This document shows positions 22,195-33,230 of a stretch of DNA of 64,000 bases, piece after piece. How positions within the stretch are numbered: position 1 is the first letter of the stretch; the number at the start of each line of letters is the position of its first letter. Where the stretch lies: positions 77,277 through 141,276 of the forward strand of contig RDEW01000015.1 of the NCBI GenBank assembly GCA_011109175.1, written 5' to 3'. The notes under the pieces are model-generated. The model searched no databases and had not been told where the DNA came from. It was given only the letters and a program-made list of their open reading frames with translations. This DNA is from Dicyema japonicum (taxonomy: Eukaryota > Dicyemida > Rhombozoa > Dicyemidae). Both the position numbers and the translations under genes were made by a program.

Positions 22195-22742
22195 TTTCTT
22201 CTCCTTTGCCCTCATTGTTTTTTTACAAGACATACATTGTGTCTACCGCGCTCCCGAGAATGTTGGACGGGCAAAGTGGGTCGACACAAGTAGCGTCCCA
22301 GACCAAAGGTTTCCCCTCTTCGAATGGAAAAATTGTGATCCCGTCGGGACGTTTTCCGTCTCCTCTGTCAAGACCAACAGGTTCATCTATGGTGTGGTGT
22401 CCCACAGAGTCCAGGGCTCGCTTGACAATTCCGTTGATCGCCTGTGTCTTGGGAATCGTCCTGCACTTTTTCGACACGAGAGGGCATGGTGTCCATAACA
22501 ATCAACGGTGGAGAAGCCTATGCGCACAGTATCGTCGTCAAAGTGGGTCCCGACAGAACCAACGGGGAGTGCATTGATTCAAGCGCCAGGCACGTCNTCC
22601 ATAACAATCAACGGTGGTGCCAAACCGGCATTTGTGAGTCCGGCAAATTTCCAGTCCAAATCTGGTAAAGAAGCCGATGTGGACAATATCGTTGTCAAAG
22701 TAGGCCCCGACACTACCAACGGGGAGTGCATTGATCCAAGCG

Positions 22743-24255
22743 TCAGGCACGTATGTGTTGGTTTGATTGGTTCAGAAGCCTCTCATATTTATCTTCACAG
22801 ATGGTCCTGTAACGGTCTTTCTGCTCAAGCATCATCCCTTTCAATTGCTCCATATCTGTGATTTCAGATGATTCTGTTTGGAGTTGGAGAATTATCCTGA
22901 TCAGCAGTCGGCTGGAGCCCAAAGAGGACAGATACGCGGGGCAAGCCAGATCTTTCGGTGAAGGGATTCCCAGTCCGCCCAGGCTAACGGGTAGGGTCGC
23001 TTGGTCCCACCCTTGGTTGTCAAATTTCACATTTGTGATACGCTCAATAATGGCCCGGAAGAAGGAATTGATAGCATCGAGCTGTTGCATTTTCAGGTAG
23101 CAGGGTGCCCCCCGAAGAACGTAGTTCAGGCGTTTCTCAGCAGGAATAGGAAAGTATGTGCGTCCAGCATCTCCAGACGTCTGAATGTTGTTTTTAGTTG
23201 GTGTTCTTTTGTTCTTAGAGTGTTACTGATTCCAGCATCAGTAAGAGGGTATCCTAGTATTTCCAGTTGTTCTGATTTGGTTTCTGTGGCTTTCGGAATG
23301 ATCTCTCTGAACATATCAAGGATCAAATCCCATTCAGCCTGTGGAAATCAAAAATTGATAATTTCACACTTCGTGGTGTTTAGAGTTAGGCATAGGGATT
23401 CCATTTGGACTATCAGACTTTTCAAACAATCTAGTACATCCTTCGGATGGCCGCCCATAGTGCAATCATCCAGATACCATACTCTTAGAGGAGTGGAACA
23501 ATATCCTGTGATACGAACAATTCCCAGGCTGAACAAGGCAGGCCCCAGTGGGTCTCCTTGTTGGACTCCAGAAGACAATGGGATGTAGTATTGACCATGT
23601 ACCAGACTGGATTGTTTTCNTGCATCCAAATACCATACTCTCAAAGGAGTGGAGCAGTATCCTGTGATACGGGCAATTCCCAGGCTGATCAAGGCGGGCC
23701 CCAGTGAGTCCTTGTTGGACATCAGAAGAAGATGGAATGTAATATTGGCCGTGTACCAGACTGGATGGTTTTCCGTACGAACTATGAATATAGCTGTACA
23801 TTGATGGGTAGTATGTGAAGCAATCCTCCAGAATTGTATCACGTCGTATCGAGTTAAAGGCATTTTTATTGTCAATTTTGACGACTACGTGAAGAATGTT
23901 CACGTTTTTTTCGGTGAATGTTCGGGCAGCATGAACTGCCGCTTCACAACCCCCCGGTGTGCCGACCCCTATTTGGGTTGGTTGTAGCTGTGTTATCAGC
24001 GTAGGTAGGATTGCTCTGCATACAAGCTTTGAGGCCAACCGACGGAAGACCAGTCCGACTGCAATAGGGCGTATTCCACCTTCCTTCTTGTCGAATGCGA
24101 TTAACTTTGCGGAGAACATTACGTGTCGAATTGTTTCTGGTAGTGTTCCTGATAGCATCCTGTTCATTAGTTTGTGAAAGCCAACACGAGCCGGACCCCA
24201 GAGTTGCCCATATTATGAGCAATGAGATCTTTGATGTGACCCGGACGGAGCCCAT
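22743..24255 (-). pseudogene. Reverse transcriptase region of the RLE retrotransposon
   Basis: Two overlapping frames, 24167-23466 and 23875-23348, plus 23326-22743, cover the RT. Visible: 'AKLIAFDKKEGGIRPIAVGL' (motif 2), 'VVKIDNKNAFNSIRR' (A), 'GVQQGDPLGPALFSLGI' (B), 'WYLDD' (C) and the downstream 'SEQLEILGYPLTD' (primer-grip-like D/E region). The palm is duplicated either side of the single N at 23620, with about 10% divergence between the copies, so two element copies or haplotypes were joined. Confidence 0.7.
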
Positions 24256-25080
24256 CTAGTCCTCAACTGCTACTCGGACGAAAGAGAGAATCCCATCTTT
24301 TACATCCTCTTCAGAGATAATTAGATTAGGTAATTGTCCTGGGCAAGAGGGAACCCGGTGGTCGTTGGAGAGACTTGGGTGTCGCTCAACAAGTGATGCG
24401 TAGGACTGTTCAGACGGCTCAATTATACATTGTTGATCTGCAAGGATCCTCACCGCAGCACGGATACCACCTTCCGAAAGTTTTCGACAGATCGCACTTC
24501 TTAATCTCTGAGTGTCCGAGATAGTCGATGTTGGCTTCTCATGGTTTTGAAATTTGTAGGTGAGCTTTTCTGAGTCTGCCAATAGGTTCCTTGAGAAGAA
24601 TGTGTGGACATTCTCCTTTACTAATGACGTAAGTGATTTCTCTTCTTTTCCCTTCCTATGGGGTATGCATAATATGAATGAAGCAAAGCAAAATAATTGT
24701 ACCCATTCATCAGAGTCGTCCGAAGAAACTGCCCTTTCAATACACTCAAATAGGCAGTTTGCGACAGATATACGGGCAGCTTTGGGGATCCTAATCAGGA
24801 GTCTTCGTGTGTGTGTCAGGTTGGAGATCAATTCAAGTATTTCCTGATGGTCTAGTGGAACATGTTCAGAAGGGTAGCGTAGGGAAGAGTTTGTCGTATT
24901 ATCTGGTAAGAGACAAGATCGACAGTGCCAATCGGAAATGGCAGCCAGGGCTCTTTTAGTCATTCCGGCACAGGACATGTGGAAACCATACGAACATGCT
25001 GTGCAATGGATCATCCGCTTTCTTTTGTTCATTATGTTGCACTTTGTGCAGATCTCATCTTCTTTTACAGTTTTCTGCAT
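24256..25080 (-). CDS. N-terminal PHD-finger region of the RLE retrotransposon
   Basis: A 274-codon open frame. Residues 11-57 form a C4HC3 PHD finger: 'CTKC', 'CTAC', 'GFHMSC' and 'WHCRSC'. PHD fingers usually read histone-tail modifications, so a chromatin-targeting role is plausible (inference). The remainder is alpha-helical ('RIPKAARISVANCLFECIER') and ends with the linker that precedes RT ('SEGGIRAAVRILADQQCIIE', 'SYASLVERHPS'), a segment known from RLE elements of other invertebrates. The equivalent residues recur, decayed, at 45690-46075. The next frame (RT) begins about 100 bp downstream after a shift. Confidence 0.75.
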   Translation of the reverse strand: MQKTVKEDEICTKCNIMNKRKRMIHCTACSYGFHMSCAGMTKRALAAISDWHCRSCLLPDNTTNSSLRYPSEHVPLDHQEILELISNLTHTRRLLIRIPKAARISVANCLFECIERAVSSDDSDEWVQLFCFASFILCIPHRKGKEEKSLTSLVKENVHTFFSRNLLADSEKLTYKFQNHEKPTSTISDTQRLRSAICRKLSEGGIRAAVRILADQQCIIEPSEQSYASLVERHPSLSNDHRVPSCPGQLPNLIISEEDVKDGILSFVRVAVED

Positions 25081-25310
25081 GTTTTTTTCTGATTTTCCTT
25101 TCTTATTCTCTTCTTTTTCTCTTCTTTTAGCAACACGACGACATTTAAATAAGTGAAATCAATTAGTAAAACATCACTTATAGAAGTCAAAAAAGATGAA
25201 GTAACTGATAAGTGACTAATGATAAAAGAATATGATAAAATTTTAAATTTGTCCATAAAAAAATTTTTTAATAAATATTTTTCCTAAAAATAATTTTCGA
25301 AAAGAAAACT

Positions 25311-25382
25311 AGGCCCCAGAGGGAGTCGAACCCTCGACCCTTGGTTTACAAGACCAATGCTCTACCACTGAGCTATAAGGCC
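25311..25382 (-). tRNA. tRNA-Thr(UGU)
   Basis: The minus strand folds as a complete cloverleaf: acceptor GGCCTTA/TGGGGCC (two G-U pairs), D arm GCTC-AGTGGTA-GAGC, anticodon stem TTGGT/ACCAA around CTTGTAA (anticodon TGT, decoding ACA), variable loop GGGTC, T arm GAGGG-TTCGACT-CCCTC and discriminator T. A and B boxes are intact. No intron. T-runs just downstream ('AGTTTTCTTTT' on the minus strand) fit a Pol III terminator. Confidence 0.93.
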
Positions 25383-25589
25383 ATAATTCATATATTCAAA
25401 ATTATTTAAAAAAAACTTTTGCTTAATATAAATCCTAATCAATATATTTATTCAATGCTTTTATTGAAAATTATATTTATTCTTAATAGAATATGCCAAC
25501 AATTTAATTTGAATTTGAATAATGTACTGTAAATCATTTATTGTATCATTATATTCAAACAATGGAGGCAATTTCAGAAGAGGAAAGGA

Positions 25590-25735
25590 AAAAGACCCCC
25601 GACCGTATAGAAAATGCGTGGGATCACAGTCGGAGCATCGAGAAAAAATGGCCCGATTATTGAGAGATGCCGGGATCACCTGAATATTAGTTATTGGTTA
25701 AGACGGTGTTTCTATGGCTTAAATAATAATAATAA
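25590..25735 (+). mobile_element. 'GIT' family 3' end fragment
   Basis: Reads 'RKCVGSQSEHREKMARLLRD' directly followed by AGIT and stop in the context GCCGGGATCACCTGA, then a short UTR ending in a (TAA) repeat 'aataataataataatt'. Same family as the copies near 42000. Confidence 0.65.
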
Positions 25736-26089
25736 TAATTATATTCAAACAAAAAGTGTTCTGTTACTAACCCGTACTATTCTTTTATACTATGTCAGAA
25801 TTGGAGTAATCACATTAATTGGTTTAAGGTTATCCCATAACATTTGGCTTCAATAACTAACCAATAATTCCCTTGTTCTCCATTAGCTTCTCTGCAAGTT
25901 TCTATATCCTATTTTTTTTGAATCCAATAAAGGGTATTAAAGGTTACATCCATATTGAAAATATATAAACATTAAGTGTATTAGAACTACACCATTGTGC
26001 ACTAAAACTTACTCAGAGCTTTACCATATTACATTAATCACCTCATTATAGCTTAAAAGTAATTAATTATATTAATTAACTGCTGGTTA

Positions 26090-26155
26090 TTTGAGCGAAT
26101 CTCGCTCGCTATACTGAGAAAGAATAGCCACGCAGTCATGGCAGCCGCTATATAA
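26090..26155 (+). mobile_element. RLE-type element, last codons
   Basis: Reads 'CWLFERISLAILRKNSHAVM', almost identical to the end of the copy at 2346 ('WLFERISLAILRGNSHAV'). About 65 bp of coding end plus UTR; extremely truncated. Confidence 0.5.
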
Positions 26156-26279
26156 CCGTTTACTCTCTTTTCTTTAATAAAAATTTTGTTTTAAAAAAAA
26201 CTAACGTCAAAAATAATTAAATTATTTTGGGAACTTGAATGTTTAGGCAGTTTTTTCTGACAATAGCTATCTAGATACG

Positions 26280-26585
26280 ATCTCAAAACCATCCAGTTTC
26301 ACATAATCATTGATGACCCTTTGAAGTCGATCCTACATACTACACGTCCACTTGTGGGTCAAGGATTCCTTTACGTAAAAGGGACAAACAAATGATCCTC
26401 CAAAATCTCTTCTGATCCTCGGCTTGTTTTAAAAAATACCTGGGTCGAGACTGAGGCGGGTAAATTTTTTTGAGATTACGTATCAACACACGTAACTTCC
26501 CAAGCCGGATTCAGACCATTAGCAAAAGGGAATGTTGTCATACGGAGGTGTGCCATCACTCCGGATGAAATCAGTCGACTCCAAA
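26280..26585 (-). pseudogene. RLE-type element, endonuclease fragment
   Basis: Reads 'FPFANGLNPAWEVTCVDT' then 'SQKNLPASVST', equivalent to '[18 protein letters not shown]' of the copy at 2346, with WDVT changed to WEVT. It lies immediately 3' of the glypican gene. No RT attached. Confidence 0.55.
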
Positions 26586-26686
26586 ATGCAGTCGTAGTTA
26601 GGAGGAGAAAGTACGTTTTTAACGTCACGTTGAGACATGAATGCTTTGGAAAATGTCCGCAACGACATTTTCACTCAGCACAGAAA

Positions 26687-28596
26687 TTAATTATTAAAAA
26701 AATTAAACCATTTATTTTTTAAAGAGAATAATTTAGTTCTCGAATTATAAATTAACACAATCAAGTAAATCAAAATTATCAGCATTCCTAACGGAAAAGG
26801 TTTTTCTAGTTTTTTACTTTGAAATAAAATAAAATAATTACAGTTCAATCTGCTGTTTGAATGTTTTATTAAATTTTATGAGTAAGTTTTCGGTGGTCCT
26901 TCGGTACTTTTTAGTAGGAATTTTAATATTAATTTCGAATTTATCAAAATAGTCATATATTTTGATACTTTTTGAATACAATTTGATTACAGTCTTGTTT
27001 AATGTCTGATCGTATAGTTATCTTAAATACCTCTATAACTTGATATATTTCATTTTGATATTTATCTAAAGAATTCCCTTCATTTTCGGTCAAATTCTCA
27101 ATTAAATGGTTGTTTTCGTCACTTACGCCATAGCTATAGGATTAATGACACAATAACCTTTTATAAAATTCAGCATTCCAACATTTCCTAGAATCGTTCT
27201 TTTCCACTTGGTTCTCACATATTTTTTCATCCAATTTTAAAATTGATTTGCAAATACGAAATGCTTTGATTTTAAAATCTCTCAAAGCTTGTGCTGACGT
27301 TTCAGAATGCTCCTCTTCATTTTGTTCTATCGAATCTCGTATTTTTTGTTTTTCAAAACTTCGTTGAAATCTCTTTCGATTTTGTTTTTTATATCCACTT
27401 GGTCTTCCGATAAATATTCATCTTCCATTACTTCCTTCCTTTCACAAACCTAAATGTGAATAATAGTCCTACAATAATTCTCTGTGGCATTTCTTCGACA
27501 ATCTTCATTTGCCATTTTGTGATAATCTCTGAAAGAAGATAAAATGGCTTGATTGCTTCATCTGTATCGTGGATATTCGAAAACTTTTCGATAAAATTCG
27601 CATAATCAAATAAACTAGGACATTTATCTATTTTTACCTTTTAACGACATCGAAATATTTTTTGTATACTTTGGATACGCTTTCATGACAAAAGTCATCA
27701 CAGAGCTTCACTAAATTTGCCCCGAGACAATTTTTGCAGTAGAAAAGTCTTCCAATATTAATTGATCCTTTCGGCGAGTCAAGCAAGACTGATTTTGATA
27801 AGAATGTCAATTTTTCGAAGTTATATATCAAGTTTCTAAGCAATAAGCTAAAAGGTTTAACCTAGTGGTGTTTGAGACTAAAAATAAATGATTGGTAAAA
27901 TTTTTGTAGTTTTTATCATTTTTGAGGATGAGATCGAAATTTTCCAAGTCGAGACAAGGGCTGTCTTGTAATGAATTTTTCGAAAAAGTCCGTTTATTAA
28001 AATCGCTGATTTGTTGAGGAAGGTCTTGAATCGATTTAACAAATCTCTCTTCAGACTTTAAAAATTAAATATTTTGACAACCTCAATTCCAGAAATGAAA
28101 AGTAAATATTTCATGAAAAATGGCCTAATCACTGAATTGGAAATATCTATTGCAAGTTGATGGTTAACTACGGATTGAATATCTTGAAAGATTTTCACAA
28201 ACGCTTTAAGGGAGGCAACACGATGATGTGCTGTAAAAATATAATATCATACTTACTCCAAAAACTGAATGACTAGCATTAAACAATTTATCCAGTTCTC
28301 TGAAGTCATCTCCAAGTAATTCTTCAACCAAATTTTCAGATATTTGCAAGTAAGATGACTCCATTTTGGCTGTGCAGCACGTAAAACCACTGCTAAAAGT
28401 CGGGCAATTCAAATCACCTAGCTTTAACAGATTTAACAAGACCTTTTATTTTTTCTTTATTATTTTGAATTTTGTCCAAAGAGCCGAATTTACTTTTGAC
28501 AAACTCAGAAACTGTCGACTCACAAAATTCCATTTTTAAAAATGTATTTGATTGCTCATATGTTGTGGACAAGAAAAAAATAAAAATTGACAACAT
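26687..28596 (-). CDS. Glypican-like heparan sulfate proteoglycan core protein
   Basis: Glypicans are secreted, lipid-anchored proteoglycan cores that tune Wnt, Hedgehog and FGF signals. ATG at 28594-28596; a signal peptide 'MLSIFIFFLSTTYEQS' comes first. Introns of 25 nt (28418-28442), 26 nt (28231-28256) and several more of 23-26 nt join exons with the family's Cys pattern: 'CESTVSEFVKSKFGS', 'DLNCPTFSSGFTCCTAKMES' (the diagnostic CC motif), 'LFYCKNCLGANLVKLCDDFC' and 'KCWNAEFYK' (the conserved CWNG-like site). A last 25-nt intron leads to a hydrophobic segment 'PLGMLIILIYLIVLIYNS' followed by about 18 mostly basic/polar residues and a stop at 26687-26689. No classic Ser-Gly attachment cluster is obvious. 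Three one-base corrections in A/AT runs (near 27370, 27855 and 26950) are needed for one continuous frame. Confidence 0.75.
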
Positions 28597-28619
28597 ATTT
28601 TGTTGTTTTTAGTTTTCGC

Positions 28620-29075
28620 AGGAAATTACAGAATATAATGTAATGTCGCACTGCGAGGTTTTTATACATGTCTTCGTTATGCAAATGCACTAATCGGATT
28701 ATGAACTGGTAGACACCTAATTAAATATTTTTTGTCAAAATTAGACAATTAAAATAAATATGATTTTTTTGAAATTTTAGAAATAGTTTTATTGTCAAGG
28801 TAATCAATTCAGAAGTTTTAATTTTTTCAAAAATCTAGTAAATAAGCTAGTAAAAATCTAGTTTCACGAATCATAAGTGGTATATAATAAAAAAATTTAT
28901 CGGAATCGAAGTTTTTTTTAGGATACACTAAAAAAATTAAAAATTAACAGCTAATTAAATCTATGCAGTACCTAAAATCTCAGAACCTGAGAGTCTTTCT
29001 AATATCACACAAAAGTTCATTCAGAACCAAACGAAAGTTCATTCATCCAATTCTTACAGCAATGAGAACCTACAC
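28620..29075. other. AT-rich upstream region of glypican, nothing identified
   Basis: No motif or gene could be supported; probably holds the glypican promoter, which I cannot delimit. Confidence 0.4.
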
Positions 29076-29079
29076 AATT

Positions 29080-29312
29080 GAGTGGAGAAGGCAAATGATC
29101 TTTTTTACATGTTATCCTGGCATTGGGCTTCATTTGAGACAAATGGATCAAATTTTGTAAAGCGAGAAAAGATAAGGAACAGGAAAAAGAGAAACGGTCG
29201 ACCCAGTAACCAGTTAAGAGAATCAATCCCAGGCCCAAGACATTTAATAATTAAAAAATTAATTAAAGAATTAATACATAAATTCAACGTGCAAATATTT
29301 AATCAATTTTGA
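29080..29312 (+). other. Unrecognised open frame
   Basis: A 76-codon frame with a basic stretch 'REKIRNRKKRNGRPSNQLRE' and 'IPGPRHLIIKKLIKELIHKF'. The 'GRPS...RH' order is reminiscent of the end of piggyBac transposases but too short to call. No introns or neighbours support a host gene. Confidence 0.2.
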
Positions 29313-29861
29313 TGTAATCAATATATTTTCAAAAATAAGTATTCTATTATTGCTGTTAAAGCATTAACACAGCTTGTAATAATAATGCTAAAACATTATC
29401 CATTAATGTGTTTGAACTATATTATGATTTTATATGGGTCAATTATCATTAGCAATAGCTATCGTTTATGTAAATAAATAGAGTCTCGCAGATAATTTCT
29501 TTTAAGAAATTCACTGAAATCAAATAATTTTTATTTTAAAGCATCTCCTTGCAAATCTGCGTTCTCAATTCTGAGAGCACTCAGTGATTGTTAACTGTTT
29601 GTTTTAGTTAATAATTATTTTGTTTTAAAGCATATTATAGTTGTTATTAGCAACATACATGAAATCTTACTAACTATCATCCTGTGCATGCAACTTCAAT
29701 CATGTAATCTTCCAAGTTCTCTCAATTTTTGGGTTATAAGATATTCAACCCCCGCTCTTCCTTTGTTCAGAACTTTTGAATTTCCAATGTCTCCTGAGTA
29801 TGTGACATCGTTTGTGCTCACGGAAAGAAGGAAGAAGAGGGTTTTATGCACAAATAAGCGA

Positions 29862-30140
29862 AGGCCGGATGGCGCAGTTTGACGAGTGCTGGGCAAATGG
29901 CCCCTAGTTAGAATCTTGTGCTATCATTTCGCATCTACATATCTATGATGCTTTGTCTTGACGAGTGACGTCCTCATCAGTGACCATCACACTGCGGAAC
30001 CTGATCGTCTACAAAGAACACACACCCAACATAAAGAAAAAAAGAAGTGAAGAGCATTCCTTGGTTTTCCCCCATCGATTAGTTATGACAAAATGTTCTT
30101 TGCTTAAAATAAAGTGTGTGTCCTGCCTGGGAAAAACGAT
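29862..30140 (+). mobile_element. tRNA-derived SINE, copy 1
   Basis: The head has an A-box-like 'ggatggcgcagtttgacgag' and a weak B box 'gttagaatctt'; the body contains 'tgacgagtgacgtcctcatcagtg', 'gaagagcattccttggtt' and the tail 'aataaagtgtgtgtcctgcc'. The same head-body-tail order recurs at 36048-36330 and 57330-57600. There is no coding capacity. Confidence 0.75.
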
Positions 30141-30390
30141 AGTTACTATAGCTCCTCGTAAAGTGGATTAATTAGAAATTTTGTACAATAGAGGTACGTC
30201 ACATAATTAAAGTTTATTATATTCCACAATACAATTTGTTCTAGTCAAGCGTATCAAGTTAATATTCAATATCAAATCAAATCAAATTTATTCCAAAGTA
30301 AGTAAGGAGTTAATTAAAGGGATTTTAATCGTGTCCGCCTTTGCGGCCTGGACACTTCACACGTATCCCATCTCCATTGTAGTCGTCCAT

Positions 30391-31895
30391 TTAGTACGCA
30401 TTGAGAAGCTGGTTACCCAACCTTACTTCGATATCTATTTTTACCGGCCTGACAAGGCTATTCTCTTCCTCGGAGAGGCTTTCATGTAATTTCCTCCCCA
30501 GAGATATTTTTATCGCCGCTCGCCTTGTTTTCTCCAGGCGAGCGAGAATCCTTTCTCTCGAGGGAGTATAATACCATCCCTCGCATCCGTATATCAGTCT
30601 TGGGAGAATCACAGTTCGGAAGATATAGAGCATTGTATCGGCGTCCAGCATAAGTTTTCTGGAGCAGAACATCGCTTGAACGGCCTTCTTTCTCCGCTCC
30701 TCGATGTCCTTCCGATACGATCCTCTTCCATCCACTGCAATCCCCAGGTATTTCAGGCTAGAGACTCTAGGTATCCGTAGCGTATACATCTCTCTCTGGT
30801 GTCGACCCAGCCTGCATATTCGCAAGTAACTGGATTTTTCTGTGGATAGTTTCATCCCTCTCCTATCGCACCATGTCCGAACTCTGTCGACAAAAGCCCC
30901 GATTCGTCGCTCAGAGATGTAGGCCTTCAGAGATGAGTCTAGGATTAAGATGTCATCCGCATAAATCATCAGCTTGGTCCTAACGTTTTGTGGAGAAGGA
31001 AAGTCTTCCATAAATATGTTGAATAATAGAGGGCTTAGAATAGACCCCTGCGGCACTCCCTTTTAAACAATATATCTTCGGAATATTTTCCACCAACCAC
31101 CACGTTAGATATCCTCCCAGTCAACAGGTTCTTCAGCCATAGGAACATTTGTCTTGAAATTTTTGATCGAACCAATTGACAGAATAAGGCCTCGTGCCAT
31201 ACACTGTCGAAAGCCTTAGAGATGTCAAGGCAGACAAGGCTCAACTGGCTCCTCTTCTCAAAAGCATTTGCAATCTCATAGTTTAGAGAGTGAATGCAAT
31301 TTCCGCACGATCTCCCTGGCCGAAAACCCCATTGGTAACACTGTAGAAAATTAATCTTTTCTATATATTGATTCAATTTCTTGAAAATAATCCGTTCCAT
31401 AATCTTCGATGTAGAACAGATAAGGCTTATAGGCCTATAACTAAGAGGATCTTTCCTCGACTTTCCAGGTTTAGGGATCATCTTTACAATTGAGTGCTTC
31501 CATAGTGAAGGGGAATGTCCGAGCTTGAAACTTGCGTTATACATCTTTTGTAGAACAGATAGAAATTCATCGGATCCTTCTTTAAACATAGTCATCGGAA
31601 TGCTATCAAAACCAGGAGCCTTGTTTTTGCACTCCCGTATAGCAGTCTTGACTTCTGCCAATGTGATTTCCTCTACCATACTATTCAGATCGTCTATGGA
31701 GTAATCCATAGAGCTAGATATATCTTCTGAGAATTTTTCAGATATAATACTGACTGGGTCTACTCCCTGTATGTTTTCTAATTGTTTCCTGAATACTGAC
31801 GGTACTCTGTCCAGGGGAATTGTTCTTCCATCTTGATCCGCCAGTACAATGTTCTTTGCTCTCAAAGTAGTCTGGAGTACAATTTCCAGAAGCAA
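30391..31895 (-). pseudogene. Reverse transcriptase region of the jockey-like ORF2
   Basis: The frame 31895-31035 reads 'CKNKAPGFDSIPMTMFKEGS', 'KMIPKPGKSRKDPLSYRPIS' and 'SLVCLDISKAFDSVWHEALF' (motif A). After one shift at about 31050 the frame 31056-30391 continues 'MPQGSILSPLLFNIFMEDFP' (B), 'MIYADDILILDSS' (C, catalytic YADD), and the thumb-like tail 'LKYLGIAVDGRGSYRKDIEE'. All catalytic residues are present; a single frameshift separates the halves. Confidence 0.85.
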
Positions 31896-32044
31896 GGATT
31901 CTTCCGGTGCACTTTCGAGGCTGCTTTCCTAACTTGGTTTTCGGAATACAACTTCCAGGCTCTTTGTATAACTTTTTGGATAGCATCGATATTTTTTCAA
32001 AGTTATCCTGTCCCACATGTCCACACATCGTCTGTGTTTCGTCT

Positions 32045-32954
32045 TCAGAGTATTCCTCTCGCGAATAAGACCCGAATAGAGGGAGGGCAGGACTGATTCG
32101 TTTTCGGAAGGATTTTTGAGTAAATCTTCTTTGCATATAATCGCAGATACATCGTAATAGTATTGGATAAATCTTGGTTGAAAGAATCCAACTCATTATG
32201 TGTAGAAAAGGAATAATTAATCTTCATTAACATACTCTTCGATAAATAATGACGATAATGTTCCCAGTCTACCGACGAGGTATCATAATACAGAAAAATG
32301 TCTTCAATAATATCCGGTTCAAGATTTATAGTCATCTCCATAGGGATATGGTCACTCCCTATATCCCAGAGTAACCTTGGCCTGTTTACATGGTCTAGTA
32401 GTTGTGGAGATACTAAGGCCAATCCCAGCATATCACCCCCGTAGTATGAGAATGGTTAGGTTCTTCGGTCGTTAAGACTTCGACTCCAATTTCCCCGACC
32501 AAATCTGCTAGTAGTTGACCGTCCCTGTTGTTTCCATACATCCATAGGTCCTGTTCTTGGCGTTCAAATCTCCCACCAGGATCGACATTGGGTTTCTTTC
32601 GAAGAACTCGACAATTTTCACAGAGGACCGGGCCAAGTCCTTAGAATATAGCCCTCCCACGGTTATCCACGTTCCACCACATTGCACGTCGACAGACACG
32701 AATTCCGAATCGTCGGCCGATATAATGCAGTCGTTTCGAGTTTGCAATAGTTTATGAAAGAAGATTGAGGTTCCTGTTCCAGCAACTGCTCCATCTTTCC
32801 ATGGAATGTCCACTGAGTCATATCCTTCCAGAATATAATGCCTTCCTTCTCGAATCTTCGTCTCGTTGACTACCAAGACATCTGCCTTGGCAGTCCTCAT
32901 AAGTAGTGCTAGTTCATCATGCCTTTTCACCAAGGAGCGGGCATTCACCAGCAC
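32045..32954 (-). pseudogene. APE-type endonuclease region of the jockey-like ORF2
   Basis: Frames 32954-32508 and 32431-32045. The first begins 'MLVNARSLVKRHDELALLMR' (EN motif I, Asn), then 'ADVLVVNETKI' (catalytic Glu) and 'SILVGDLNAKNRTYG' (Asp/Asn motif). The second continues with 'DIGSDHIPMEM' (the terminal SDH motif). A frameshift near 32470 separates them. Confidence 0.8.
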
Positions 32955-33230
32955 TAACTTTAGGATTCTTTTCAGATTTCTTTTTGGTGGCCCGGGCTCT
33001 CCATGGCCAGGTCCACCATTTCCCGTAAATCCACTCCCAAAGTAACACTAAGTTCTCTCAGTCTTGTAATAATTTCATATAGTTCTTCTTTGATTCTTCC
33101 TGGTATTTTCCTCTGGTTTGCCATGCCGATTTCTTTGGTAGATTAGCTGAAGACGGCTTGTTAACACTTGGACCAACAATTCTTTTTCGTGGTAGCGTCT
33201 CAACCTTGTCGTCTATGTCGTTCATAGGTT

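Larger units (their letters stand above)
21836..25080 (-). mobile_element. Nearly full-length RLE-type non-LTR retrotransposon with N-terminal PHD finger
   Basis: In order on the minus strand: a PHD-finger N-terminal domain (25080-24256), an RT domain (about 24255-22900) with 'KIDNKNAFNSIRR' (motif A), 'GVQQGDPLGPALFSLGI' (motif B) and 'VWYLDDCTMGG' (motif C), a conserved thumb/C-terminal part ('GWDQATLPVSLGGLGIPSPK'), a zinc motif and the endonuclease 'GKRPDGITIFPFEEGKPLVW' (22380-22230), then a 3' end 'ccatccatcc' at 21836 in reverse complement. It is interrupted by two single-N joins, a 144-bp tandem duplication and several frame changes, so its present form cannot be translated whole. Single-copy corrected length would be about 2.9 kb. 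Related to the R2 group by its endonuclease type; the exact clade needs a tree. Confidence 0.75.
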
